Shown here: piece after piece, positions 1 through 4,980 of the stretch
Layout of the letters: every line of letters begins with the position of its first letter
Position numbering within the stretch: the stretch's first letter is position 1
Assembly (NCBI GenBank): GCA_030587525.1
Contig: JAUQYW010000063.1
Location: forward strand, 1-9,412
Length of the DNA: 9,412 nt
DNA from: Candidatus Sigynarchaeota archaeon
GTDB lineage: Archaea > Asgardarchaeota > Lokiarchaeia > Sigynarchaeales > Sigynarchaeaceae
Direction: 5' to 3'
Notes under the pieces: model-generated
The model's database searches: none
What the model saw: the letters and a program-made list of their open reading frames with translations, nothing else
Told to the model about the DNA's origin: nothing
Made by a program: the position numbers and the translations under genes

Positions 1-1
1 A

Positions 2-274
2 TACCATACCTCATTCAAGACCAGATGTCGGTCGATACCGGGTGCACAATGCATTGCGGACTTTCGCGTGTTTGACCACAATTTCCAGCGGTTCACGACG
101 TATTCCGACGAGCTCTGGCAGAAACGGGGCAGGTACAAGGCATGGTTGCGGGAGGATCCAAAGGATCCATCGCTGAAAGGAGGCACCCAGTACTATTACA
201 ACGAAATTAACCGCGTGAACAAGGCGTTCGGTGAATACATGACGTTTTGGGAGAACTATCTCGCATTACAATGA
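2..274 (+). CDS. C-terminal end of an unrecognised protein (5' truncated)
   Basis: The reading frame is open from the first bases of the window to a TGA at 272-274, so this is probably the last ~90 residues of a gene that begins outside. A GTG at 68 would give a self-contained 68-residue ORF, but nothing forces that start, because upstream codons in the frame read without a stop. The visible part is rich in aromatic and charged residues (a GGTQYYYNEIN stretch, then FWENYLALQ at the end) and looks soluble and mostly helical. I see no motif that identifies a family. The stop overlaps the ATG of the next mini-ORF (ATGA), which suggests translational coupling or, alternatively, a frameshift that split one gene. 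Confidence that it is coding is fair; there is no functional call. Confidence 0.6.
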   Translation, partial: YHTSFKTRCRSIPGAQCIADFRVFDHNFQRFTTYSDELWQKRGRYKAWLREDPKDPSLKGGTQYYYNEINRVNKAFGEYMTFWENYLALQ

Positions 275-387
275 AGAAAAGGGGTGAACCGGGCTTGGAA
301 CAAGCCATCACTTACTTTCGTCAAGTGCCAAACGGTTATAAATCTTTCCCCCATTATCTCGGGAACCGTTATCAACTCGACCTATGA
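271..387 (+). CDS. 38-residue mini-ORF coupled to the upstream gene
   Basis: An ATG at 271 overlaps the upstream TGA (ATGA) and opens a 38-codon frame closed by TGA at 385-387. The peptide begins MKKRGEPGLEQ, contains TYFRQVPNGYKSFPHYLG and ends QLDL. Its composition (Tyr, Phe, Pro, Gly, Gln, balanced charge) looks like real protein rather than random translation. It could be a genuine small protein translated with the upstream gene, or the true C-terminus of that gene displaced by a frameshift or sequencing indel. It contains the string TTATAAAT (336-343), which otherwise looks like a TATA box; if the ORF is real, that string is simply codons. I do not recognise a family. Confidence 0.45.
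   Translation: MKKRGEPGLEQAITYFRQVPNGYKSFPHYLGNRYQLDL
292..306 (+). repeat. Perfect small hairpin GGCTTG-GAA-CAAGCC
   Basis: A six-base stem with a three-base loop lies just after the stop of the first gene and inside the mini-ORF. It has no strong T-run behind it, so it is a weak candidate for an RNA stem that acts in termination or coupling. It may be chance. Confidence 0.3.
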
Positions 388-418
388 CAAGATTTACTAA
401 TAGGACATAGTCAGAACG

Positions 419-426
419 CATAAATG
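419..426 (+). promoter_or_regulatory. Putative TATA box for the small GTPase gene
   Basis: CATAAATG lies about 43 bases upstream of the GTPase ATG at 465. With the usual archaeal spacing of about 25 bases from the TATA centre, transcription would start near 447-449 and leave a leader of roughly 17 bases. A purine-rich stretch precedes it. An alternative TTATAAAT at 336-343 is a better sequence match but lies inside the 271-387 mini-ORF and would give a long leader. Confidence 0.45.
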
Positions 427-464
427 CCGGTCCTTTTTACCTAAGTTAAGGTTGAGACTGGATT

Positions 465-1031
465 ATGGGTGTGGAATTCACTTTCAAAATCGTCGTCGGG
501 GGCGCGGGAGGCGTGGGAAAGACGACCTTGCTTCTCCGGTACTTGAAAAACGTCTTTAAGACGGATACCGCGCTCACCGTCGGTGTTGGCTTTCATACCA
601 AAGAGCTCGAACGCAACGGGCATAAAATAGCACTTGCGCTTTGGGATTTAGGTGGTCAAGACCGGTTCCGCTTCTTGCAGCCAAGTTACTGCGCCGGTGC
701 TCGCGCAGGCATAATCTTTTTCGATATGGCTCGACTTGGCACGCTTTCGCAAGTAAAAGAATGGGCTACCATGTTCCGGAAGCACACGTCCTCGTCCCTT
801 CCCATCTTCCTTGGGGGCACCAAGCTTGACACCATCGATCCAGAATTGGTCGATGGGATCAATGCCATTGCAAAAGAAACCGTGGAGAAGCTCGGGTTAA
901 TTGGTTATATGACTACTTCATCAAAATCGGGCACGAATGTTGAAGAAATCATCAACAATCTCGCGGATATGCTGGTTTCCCAGGCGACGCAATCAAAAAC
1001 TGCACCCGCGGTACCATCGATCGCTCGTTAA
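465..1031 (+). CDS. Ras/Rab-like small GTPase
   Basis: This 188-residue single-domain protein is predicted to bind and hydrolyse GTP as a molecular switch. Visible G motifs in order: P-loop GGAGGVGKTT at about 12-21, matching the GAGGVGK signature of Ras; switch I with TVGVGF at about 38-43, Thr38 being the likely Mg-coordinating residue; G3 WDLGGQ at about 60-65, with Gln65 in the catalytic position; G4 TKLD at 119-122, the variant seen in Rac rather than NKxD; and G5 TSSK at about 151-154. DLGGQ recalls Arf-like proteins, whereas the TVGV switch is Rab-like, so the protein does not fall cleanly into one eukaryotic subfamily. There is no C-terminal CAAX or cysteine pair (the end is VPSIAR), so prenylation is not expected. 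It appears monocistronic, with its own TATA box and a pyrimidine terminator tract. The partner proteins are unknown. Confidence 0.93.
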   Translation: MGVEFTFKIVVGGAGGVGKTTLLLRYLKNVFKTDTALTVGVGFHTKELERNGHKIALALWDLGGQDRFRFLQPSYCAGARAGIIFFDMARLGTLSQVKEWATMFRKHTSSSLPIFLGGTKLDTIDPELVDGINAIAKETVEKLGLIGYMTTSSKSGTNVEEIINNLADMLVSQATQSKTAPAVPSIAR

Positions 1032-1062
1032 TGAGTAGCTTTTATCATTATGAAAAAATGGG

Positions 1063-1082
1063 CGCTTTAAAATGTTAAAGCG
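1063..1082 (+). repeat. Perfect 8-bp inverted repeat downstream of the GTPase
   Basis: CGCTTTAA and TTAAAGCG are separated by AATG, about 30 bases after the GTPase stop. It could fold as an RNA stem that stabilises the 3' end or contributes to termination, since a long pyrimidine tract begins 24 bases later. It could instead be a protein-binding palindrome for the following promoter. Confidence 0.45.
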
Positions 1083-1106
1083 ACCGACAGCGGCGATATA
1101 ACGACA

Positions 1107-1138
1107 TTTTTCCTTCTTTTTCCTTTCTCTTTTTCTTT
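1107..1138 (+). terminator. 32-nt pyrimidine tract, likely archaeal terminator
   Basis: An uninterrupted run of T and C with several T4-T5 blocks lies 75 bases after the GTPase stop. Archaeal RNA polymerase terminates at T-rich non-template tracts, so this is the likely 3' end of the GTPase transcript. The run merges directly into the TATA box of the next gene. Confidence 0.6.
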
Positions 1139-1143
1139 AAATA
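1136..1143 (+). promoter_or_regulatory. TATA box of the 1175-2233 gene
   Basis: TTTAAATA closely fits the archaeal TATA consensus and is centred about 35 bases before the ATG at 1175. Transcription would start near 1165, leaving a leader of about ten bases, and I see no Shine-Dalgarno sequence in it. The bases just upstream are pyrimidines, so no purine-rich BRE is visible. Confidence 0.6.
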
Positions 1144-1174
1144 CCGTCCCTTATCGTCGGGTTCGTGAAGACTT

Positions 1175-2233
1175 ATGGTCATCGAAACTTACACTGGTTC
1201 CGCGATCCTCGTCCAACAGGTTTCCTTTGACGAGTTCTGGGCGCGGTCGCGGTTCAAGGGCATCGTCCCCGGACTTGACCTCGGAGCGCAAGTGCGGCAG
1301 GCGTTCGTTGAGATGGAGCAGGGCGGCGGGTTCGCGTCGTTCCTCGCGTGTGAATATGGCGGAAAAATAGTCGGATCAATGGTAGTGTTCAAGGACCCGT
1401 GGTACCGGTCGGCCAGGCGGGATAACGTGGCGTGCTTCGGCCTCGTGACTGCACGGGATGCCAGCACGCTGGCGAGGCTGGTACTGGTGGCGCGCGACGT
1501 GGCGGAGAAAGCAGGTTGCAAGGCCGTGCGCGGCCCCGTGAACGTGCCCCGCATCTTCTTCGGGTATGGCATCCAAGTGTCGGGATTCGGGCTGCCGGTC
1601 GTCGCTGGGACATCGATCAACACGAGCGATGAAGCGACTCCCTTCCTCGAGCTCGATACCGAGGACTTTTTCGACCGCACGGACAAATACTACAACCTAT
1701 CGCAAGACTTCGCCAAGACCAGGGCGTACATTGACACGATCACGCTCGACCGAAACCTCCGCATCGTGAACCCGAACCTCAACGACCCCCGGGACATCGC
1801 CGGGGGCGTGGCAGATATGATGAACCGCTTGCTCGGGTCGCGGCCCGATTATCAGCTCACGTCCGCGGAAAAGCTGGCGGCAGCGGTCAATGTGTACAAG
1901 TTCGTGCCGCACGGGGAAAAACTGCTAGCGTTTTACTTCGATGGCGATGAGCTGGCGGGCGGGGTCATTATGCAACCCGATTGGTTTCAAGTGTTTGCTG
2001 GGGTGCGCGTCTCGAGCATCGTCGGCGAGATCTATATGCTTGAAAAGAAGTACCAAGGGCGCAAGCTAATGCTCAACTTCGCCGAATATTCCGAGAAGGT
2101 GCTGAAAGAACTCGGGGCGACGCATTACGAGCACGCGTCGATCTGGGAAGAGTCGGGTGGGGCGCTGTCGACCGTGAAGGCCGGGTACAACGCCATCATC
2201 AAGGAATTCCGAGTCTACGAGATCGTGGCATGA
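1175..2233 (+). CDS. Tandem GNAT-fold acyltransferase-like protein
   Basis: This 352-residue protein appears to contain two acetyltransferase-type halves. The first (about 54-125) has FLACEYGGKIVGSMVVF, a typical GNAT beta2-beta3 pair, then a long helix (STLARLVLVARDVAEKAGC) and VRGPVNVPR. That VxGPxN element recalls the YghO-like family of N-acyltransferase-fold proteins, from memory. A linker with FDRTDKYYNLSQ follows. The second half (about 230-350) has LLAFYFDGDELAGGVIM, then YMLEKKYQGRKLMLNF in the place of the acyl-CoA binding motif A, and a closing HASIWEESGGALSTVKAGY helix. The Q/RxxGxG loop is only partly kept (YQGRK), so catalysis is not assured and the substrate is unknown. Its own TATA box precedes it. 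A second GNAT gene follows 63 bases downstream, probably co-transcribed. The family call is moderate; the fold call is better. Confidence 0.7.
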   Translation: MVIETYTGSAILVQQVSFDEFWARSRFKGIVPGLDLGAQVRQAFVEMEQGGGFASFLACEYGGKIVGSMVVFKDPWYRSARRDNVACFGLVTARDASTLARLVLVARDVAEKAGCKAVRGPVNVPRIFFGYGIQVSGFGLPVVAGTSINTSDEATPFLELDTEDFFDRTDKYYNLSQDFAKTRAYIDTITLDRNLRIVNPNLNDPRDIAGGVADMMNRLLGSRPDYQLTSAEKLAAAVNVYKFVPHGEKLLAFYFDGDELAGGVIMQPDWFQVFAGVRVSSIVGEIYMLEKKYQGRKLMLNFAEYSEKVLKELGATHYEHASIWEESGGALSTVKAGYNAIIKEFRVYEIVA

Positions 2234-2296
2234 TCGCCTTTCACCATCTTTTCCTTTAGTTGACAATGGAAATCTCTAGAAAAGTTCATTAACTCG

Positions 2297-2911
2297 ATGA
2301 ACCAATCTCACGCGGCGGTGAATCGGACGGGGCAACAACACGTGCCATTGCTGGCCGGGGGACTCGACGTGCTGCTCGTGCCAGCAGGCAAGTCACGGGT
2401 CGGGCAAGCGGTCTGGTTGCGGGAGCTGGATCATGGGACCGAAGAGGTGGCGCACGCGATCTTGACCGACATCATGGCCGAGGACGCGGCGGGCACGATC
2501 AAGGCATACGTGAAATACCGCGGCAAGAACCCGCGGCGGTGGCTCGCGCTCGTGTTCCCGCCCATATTCAAGCCCCGGTTCCTCGGTTTGTTCCTCGAAG
2601 ACGGCACGCTCGCGGGTTGGATTTCGCTGGTTATGGTTGCCACGATGATGGATTCGGCGGGGCTCGGTCTCATCGTCCACGCACCGCATAGAAACAAGGG
2701 GCTGGGCACCGCCGTCGTGCAATATTGCATCGACCATGTGCTGGACATCATGCACGACCCACGCATCACGAACCTGTACTACCACACGACCGAGCAGAAC
2801 GCGCCTATGCTAGCAATCTCCGCGAAGGTTCGCATGCAGTCGCTCGGCAAGCACGAGGATAACCTGCGGCCGGGATACGTGATGGTCAGGTTCACGAGTA
2901 AACAAACATGA
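2297..2911 (+). CDS. GNAT family N-acetyltransferase
   Basis: This 204-residue protein has a recognisable GNAT core in its C-terminal half. LEDGTLAGWISLVMVA (about 100-115) is the beta2-beta3 hairpin. LIVHAPHRNKGLG (125-137) is motif A, with the R-x-K-G-x-G pyrophosphate-binding loop that holds acetyl-CoA, followed by the helix AVVQYCIDHVLD. YYHTTEQNAPMLAISAKVRM (about 163-182) is motif B, in which the asparagine-containing strand-helix and the bulky side chains are typical. The N-terminal ~95 residues are less clear and may hold the substrate side. The substrate cannot be read from the sequence. No separate TATA box is obvious in the 63 bases after the tandem GNAT gene, so the two are probably one operon. 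The ATG at 2297 is the first start in the frame that makes sense. Confidence 0.85.
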   Translation: MNQSHAAVNRTGQQHVPLLAGGLDVLLVPAGKSRVGQAVWLRELDHGTEEVAHAILTDIMAEDAAGTIKAYVKYRGKNPRRWLALVFPPIFKPRFLGLFLEDGTLAGWISLVMVATMMDSAGLGLIVHAPHRNKGLGTAVVQYCIDHVLDIMHDPRITNLYYHTTEQNAPMLAISAKVRMQSLGKHEDNLRPGYVMVRFTSKQT

Positions 2912-2943
2912 AAAGATATATATTTGAGCTGCAAGAAGAGGAA
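2912..2943. terminator. Convergent AT-rich spacer, possible shared terminator
   Basis: The 32 bases between the plus-strand GNAT stop and the TGA of the extended minus-strand frame begin with AAAGATATATATTTG, much more AT-rich than the flanking GNAT gene. It is the natural place for termination of both convergent transcripts, but no long T-run is present. It is supported mainly by position. Confidence 0.3.
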
Positions 2944-3024
2944 TCAAGCAAGAACATGGCATTTCGTGCAGATCTTCACGGGATCTCCGGTCTTCTTGTC
3001 GATTGTGAGTGTTTCGTGAAGCTA
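2944..3024 (-). other. In-frame coding extension past an amber stop (second half of a zinc ribbon)
   Basis: Reading on through the TAG (complement of 3022-3024) of the 3022-3375 gene gives 25 further codons before a TGA at 2944-2946. The extension reads LHETLTIDKKTGDPVKI followed by CTKCHVLA. It supplies the second CxxC pair missing from the gene, whose last residues before the TAG are CPRCGG. Together they make C-x2-C-x20-C-x2-C (counting the TAG as one residue), the layout of a zinc ribbon. The segment is protein-like with no other stop, so it was probably part of the protein. The possible explanations are a recent nonsense mutation, stop readthrough, decoding of TAG as an amino acid such as pyrrolysine, or a sequencing error. 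Confidence 0.6.
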
Positions 3025-3375
3025 CCCACCACATCGAGGGCAAGTATTCGGAGAAAGTGCTATCGGCGCAAGAGATGTATCAAGAGATGTTCCATGTTCC
3101 GGTACTCCCATTTCCTCCTTTCTTTCTATTTCGGTTTCCGAAGAAACGGATTCCGGTAACTTGGCCCTATCTAATCTCTTTTCCTTAGCCTCAATGTGAT
3201 TACCGATCCCTACAATTGCAATCCCAATGATCAAAAAGATAACCGCATCGATAACAAGCTCGTCCGACACGGACTTGGCGCCAGAGAATTTCAACTGGAA
3301 TATTCTTAGTGCAGGGCCCAAAAAAGCGGCACTCGCCGAGTAAATAATGTAGGCAATGCAAGTCGCGGATTTCAT
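3022..3375 (-). CDS. Two-helix membrane protein ending in a zinc-ribbon half
   Basis: As read, this is a 117-residue protein starting at ATG 3375 and ending in TAG. Residues ~4-26 (TCIAYIIYSASAAFLGPAL) and ~41-58 (VIDAVIFLIIGIAIVGIG) are hydrophobic enough to be membrane helices. A highly charged tail follows (HIEAKEKRLDRAK, then a Glu-rich stretch at ~75-90) and the protein ends NTCPRCGG. A single CxxC followed by GG is half of a zinc ribbon, and the other half lies in frame after the TAG. With the extension the protein would be 142 residues plus the amber position. The tail carries a short internal repeat (TSLDTSL). Membrane anchor plus cytosolic zinc ribbon is a common archaeal layout, but I do not know the family or function. 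Codon use is more AT-rich than in neighbouring genes. It lies 64 bases downstream of the 3440-3772 gene on the same strand and may share its transcript. Confidence 0.75.
   Translation of the reverse strand: MKSATCIAYIIYSASAAFLGPALRIFQLKFSGAKSVSDELVIDAVIFLIIGIAIVGIGNHIEAKEKRLDRAKLPESVSSETEIERKEEMGVPEHGTSLDTSLAPIALSPNTCPRCGG
3069..3090 (+). repeat. Short tandem repeat within the membrane-protein gene
   Basis: CAAGAGATGT occurs twice, separated by AT. On the minus strand it encodes the repeated peptide TSL-D-TSL just before the zinc-ribbon half. It is probably a small slippage duplication in a linker. Confidence 0.5.
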
Positions 3376-3439
3376 AGATACACCATCATCGCATTCCTTG
3401 GATTAACAAGCTTCCGGTCTAATGTATTCAATCAGTCGT

Positions 3440-3772
3440 CTACTTGTTTTCCTTGTTCACGAACCCGTCGAGCCGCTTTGCTTTCTCGCAAAGCCTCTGG
3501 ACATCCTTGGCGATCTCGGTGAGCAAGCGGTCCTTGGCCGCGTCCATGTAGGGCACCATCACGTCGCGCATGAAGGTCTTACCGAGCACTTTCAAGCGCG
3601 CGGAATTATTTCCGGCGGCCGCGCACCCGGCAAGCATCTGGTTGAATCGCGATTGCCATTCGCCGAACCCGGCGAACCATGCCTTGCGGGCACGTTCATT
3701 ACCGAGTATCATATCGTGCCCGCGCCGCCACGGGATATAAGCAAAAATCGGGATGATAGATTTCCAATCCAC
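3440..3772 (-). CDS. Unrecognised 110-residue protein
   Basis: The minus-strand frame is open as far as 4021, but the upper part overlaps the 5' end of the plus-strand gene at 3846 and must be non-coding. A GTG at 3772 is a reasonable start, about 20 bases downstream of a TATA-like element. The first ATG is at 3712 and would give 90 residues. The protein begins MDWKSIIPIFAYIPWRRGHD and continues with helical, mixed-charge sequence (RARKAWFAGFGEWQ, then AAKDRLLTEIAKDVQRLCEKAK), with a lysine-rich end at a TAG stop. GC-rich third codon positions on this strand support coding over the opposite-strand ORF. There is no signal peptide or catalytic motif. The C-terminal ~40 residues may form a coiled coil. 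No function can be assigned. Confidence 0.65.
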   Translation of the reverse strand: MDWKSIIPIFAYIPWRRGHDMILGNERARKAWFAGFGEWQSRFNQMLAGCAAAGNNSARLKVLGKTFMRDVMVPYMDAAKDRLLTEIAKDVQRLCEKAKRLDGFVNKENK

Positions 3773-3779
3773 TGAGATT

Positions 3780-3798
3780 GAAACAACTTTTAAAAAAG
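3780..3798. promoter_or_regulatory. Bidirectional TATA element between divergent genes
   Basis: CTTTTAAAAAAG (3787-3798) is a near-palindromic TATA-like block between the minus-strand gene (start 3772) and the plus-strand gene (start 3846). On the plus strand it is preceded by GAAACAA (3780-3786), a good match to a purine-rich BRE. The expected start near 3817 would leave a leader of about 29 bases before the GTG at 3846. On the minus strand the predicted start falls near 3767, essentially at the GTG 3772 start, so that gene might be leaderless or might begin at ATG 3712. Confidence 0.5.
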
Positions 3799-3845
3799 CC
3801 CGGCGCGAGATGCTCTTGGTTGCGTTGAAATGCGCGTAACGGGTA

Positions 3846-4961
3846 GTGAATGTGATCATCGACGAGGCAAAGTTGCGGGAAATCGGCGTGCTGCTGGGGC
3901 TAGGATACCCCAAGGAGAAGATTATGGCCACGACTGGCTTATCGGAAAAGGTTATCGCCACGATCGCAAAGCCCGGGAAATCGCCACGAAAAAGGATGCC
4001 GGACCTGCGCGCCGTGGCCACTGCGGCCCTAGCCTACCGTGCCGAGCTCGCCCAGAACCCGGGTGCGCCGGTCCAGGCGATATTGGCCGGCATCGCAGAA
4101 AGCCGCGAAGAGATCGACCCCGGGATCGCGGGCCTTGAGCGTCACCTGCTGGTCACGTGGATCCGCGGCAATCGCAAGGCGGCGATCGATGCAGCGCTGC
4201 GGGTCGGCATCGAGGACGCGTGGACATCGATCGACATGGTCGCCGGGCGGTACGTGTTTCCCGCGGGAAATCCTTGCACCGAGCACTTGCGAGCCGAAGT
4301 GGGCTGGGGCCGGGCGTCGCGGTATCTCGACATGACGGTGGATGCTATGGCGCAGTTGATCAACCCGGCGGCGCTGCAACTGCTGCGCGGGGCCATGGAC
4401 TGGAGCTTGTGGCGGCTTCGGGCGGAGTACATGGTTCGGCACGAGGCTGTGGTCGAACACTTCGAGTCGTGGCAGTGGCGCGCCGAGATCCGGGGGAAGC
4501 ACGAGCGGGTGCCGTGGCTCATTTTCTCTAGGGCGCTCGACGCGTGCATGGGCCGGTTCGGCATCCTCTTGCTCGGCATCGACCAACAGAATCCCATGAC
4601 CGTCAATGCCTTCGCCAGCACGTTTCCCATCTCGACCGTGTACACCGGCGACGCGCTGCTGTGTCATGGCCAAGACAAGAAGGAAACGAAGCCCGCGGCA
4701 TTCATCGACGCGCTGGTCCCCGCGAACAACATCGCCATGCTCGCGGATCACGTCATCGCCATCGCCGCGCACGCGGCCCCGACGGCTATCATCATGCCCG
4801 AGTGCCGCACGCTGGACATTCCCTTTCCTGACGGGTACCCCGTCGATGATATGACCCGGTTGTACCCCCGGGATGGGCGCAGGGCATCCGCTCTTCCGAA
4901 CCAGTCGATCTTGTCTCTAGCTGACCAGTGGAAAGCCCAATTGAAGTTGAACGCGAGGTGA
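3846..4961 (+). CDS. Possible HTH plus Lrp/RAM-like regulator (371 aa)
   Basis: I do not recognise this protein by overall similarity. The GTG at 3846 is the first start after an in-frame TAA at 3837. The N-terminus (about 8-45) reads LREIGVLLGLGYPKEKIMAT then GLSEKVIATI, which looks like a helix-turn-helix. Residues ~145-172 (TEHLRAEVGWGRASRYLDM and on) resemble a second winged-helix recognition segment. Residues ~238-324 can be read as beta-alpha-beta-beta-alpha-beta: FGILLLGID, MTVNAFAST, ISTVYTG, PAAFIDALVP, NNIAMLADHVIAIAAHA, TAIIMPECRTLD. This order matches the RAM ligand-binding domain of Lrp/AsnC regulators. It would therefore be a soluble DNA-binding regulator, much longer than classical Lrp (about 150 residues). 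The 594-residue gene follows after 19 bases and has the same kind of units, so they probably work together. The assignment rests on secondary-structure reading by eye. Confidence 0.6.
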   Translation: MNVIIDEAKLREIGVLLGLGYPKEKIMATTGLSEKVIATIAKPGKSPRKRMPDLRAVATAALAYRAELAQNPGAPVQAILAGIAESREEIDPGIAGLERHLLVTWIRGNRKAAIDAALRVGIEDAWTSIDMVAGRYVFPAGNPCTEHLRAEVGWGRASRYLDMTVDAMAQLINPAALQLLRGAMDWSLWRLRAEYMVRHEAVVEHFESWQWRAEIRGKHERVPWLIFSRALDACMGRFGILLLGIDQQNPMTVNAFASTFPISTVYTGDALLCHGQDKKETKPAAFIDALVPANNIAMLADHVIAIAAHAAPTAIIMPECRTLDIPFPDGYPVDDMTRLYPRDGRRASALPNQSILSLADQWKAQLKLNAR

Positions 4962-4962
4962 T
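4955..4962 (+). promoter_or_regulatory. Strong Shine-Dalgarno GAGGTGAT at the gene junction
   Basis: GAGGTGAT is complementary to the archaeal 16S rRNA 3' end and overlaps the stop of the 371-residue gene. It lies 18 bases upstream of the TTG at 4981, somewhat far. It directly abuts an ATG at 4961, which opens a seven-codon frame (MAGRRMT) ending at TGA 4982-4984. Confidence 0.5.
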
Positions 4963-4980
4963 GGCAGGACGTCGAATGAC

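Noticed and set aside
336..343. TTATAAAT as the GTPase promoter
   Set aside because: It is a good TATA match but lies within the 271-387 mini-ORF and would give a leader of about 100 bases. CATAAATG at 419-426 has better spacing.
2908..3159. Plus-strand 83-codon ORF beginning with an ATGA overlap at the GNAT stop
   Set aside because: It lies opposite the minus-strand membrane protein, whose two hydrophobic helices and zinc-ribbon cysteines are far more protein-like. The plus-strand translation is Arg/Cys/Ser-rich without structure.
3422..3775. Plus-strand 117-codon ORF
   Set aside because: It is the antisense shadow of the 3440-3772 minus-strand gene. Codon third positions and residue composition favour the minus strand.
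3773..4021. Longer 5' extension of the minus-strand 3440-3772 frame
   Set aside because: It would overlap the start of the plus-strand 371-residue gene and the promoter region. The translated extension is Ser/Ile-rich antisense of an HTH-like segment.
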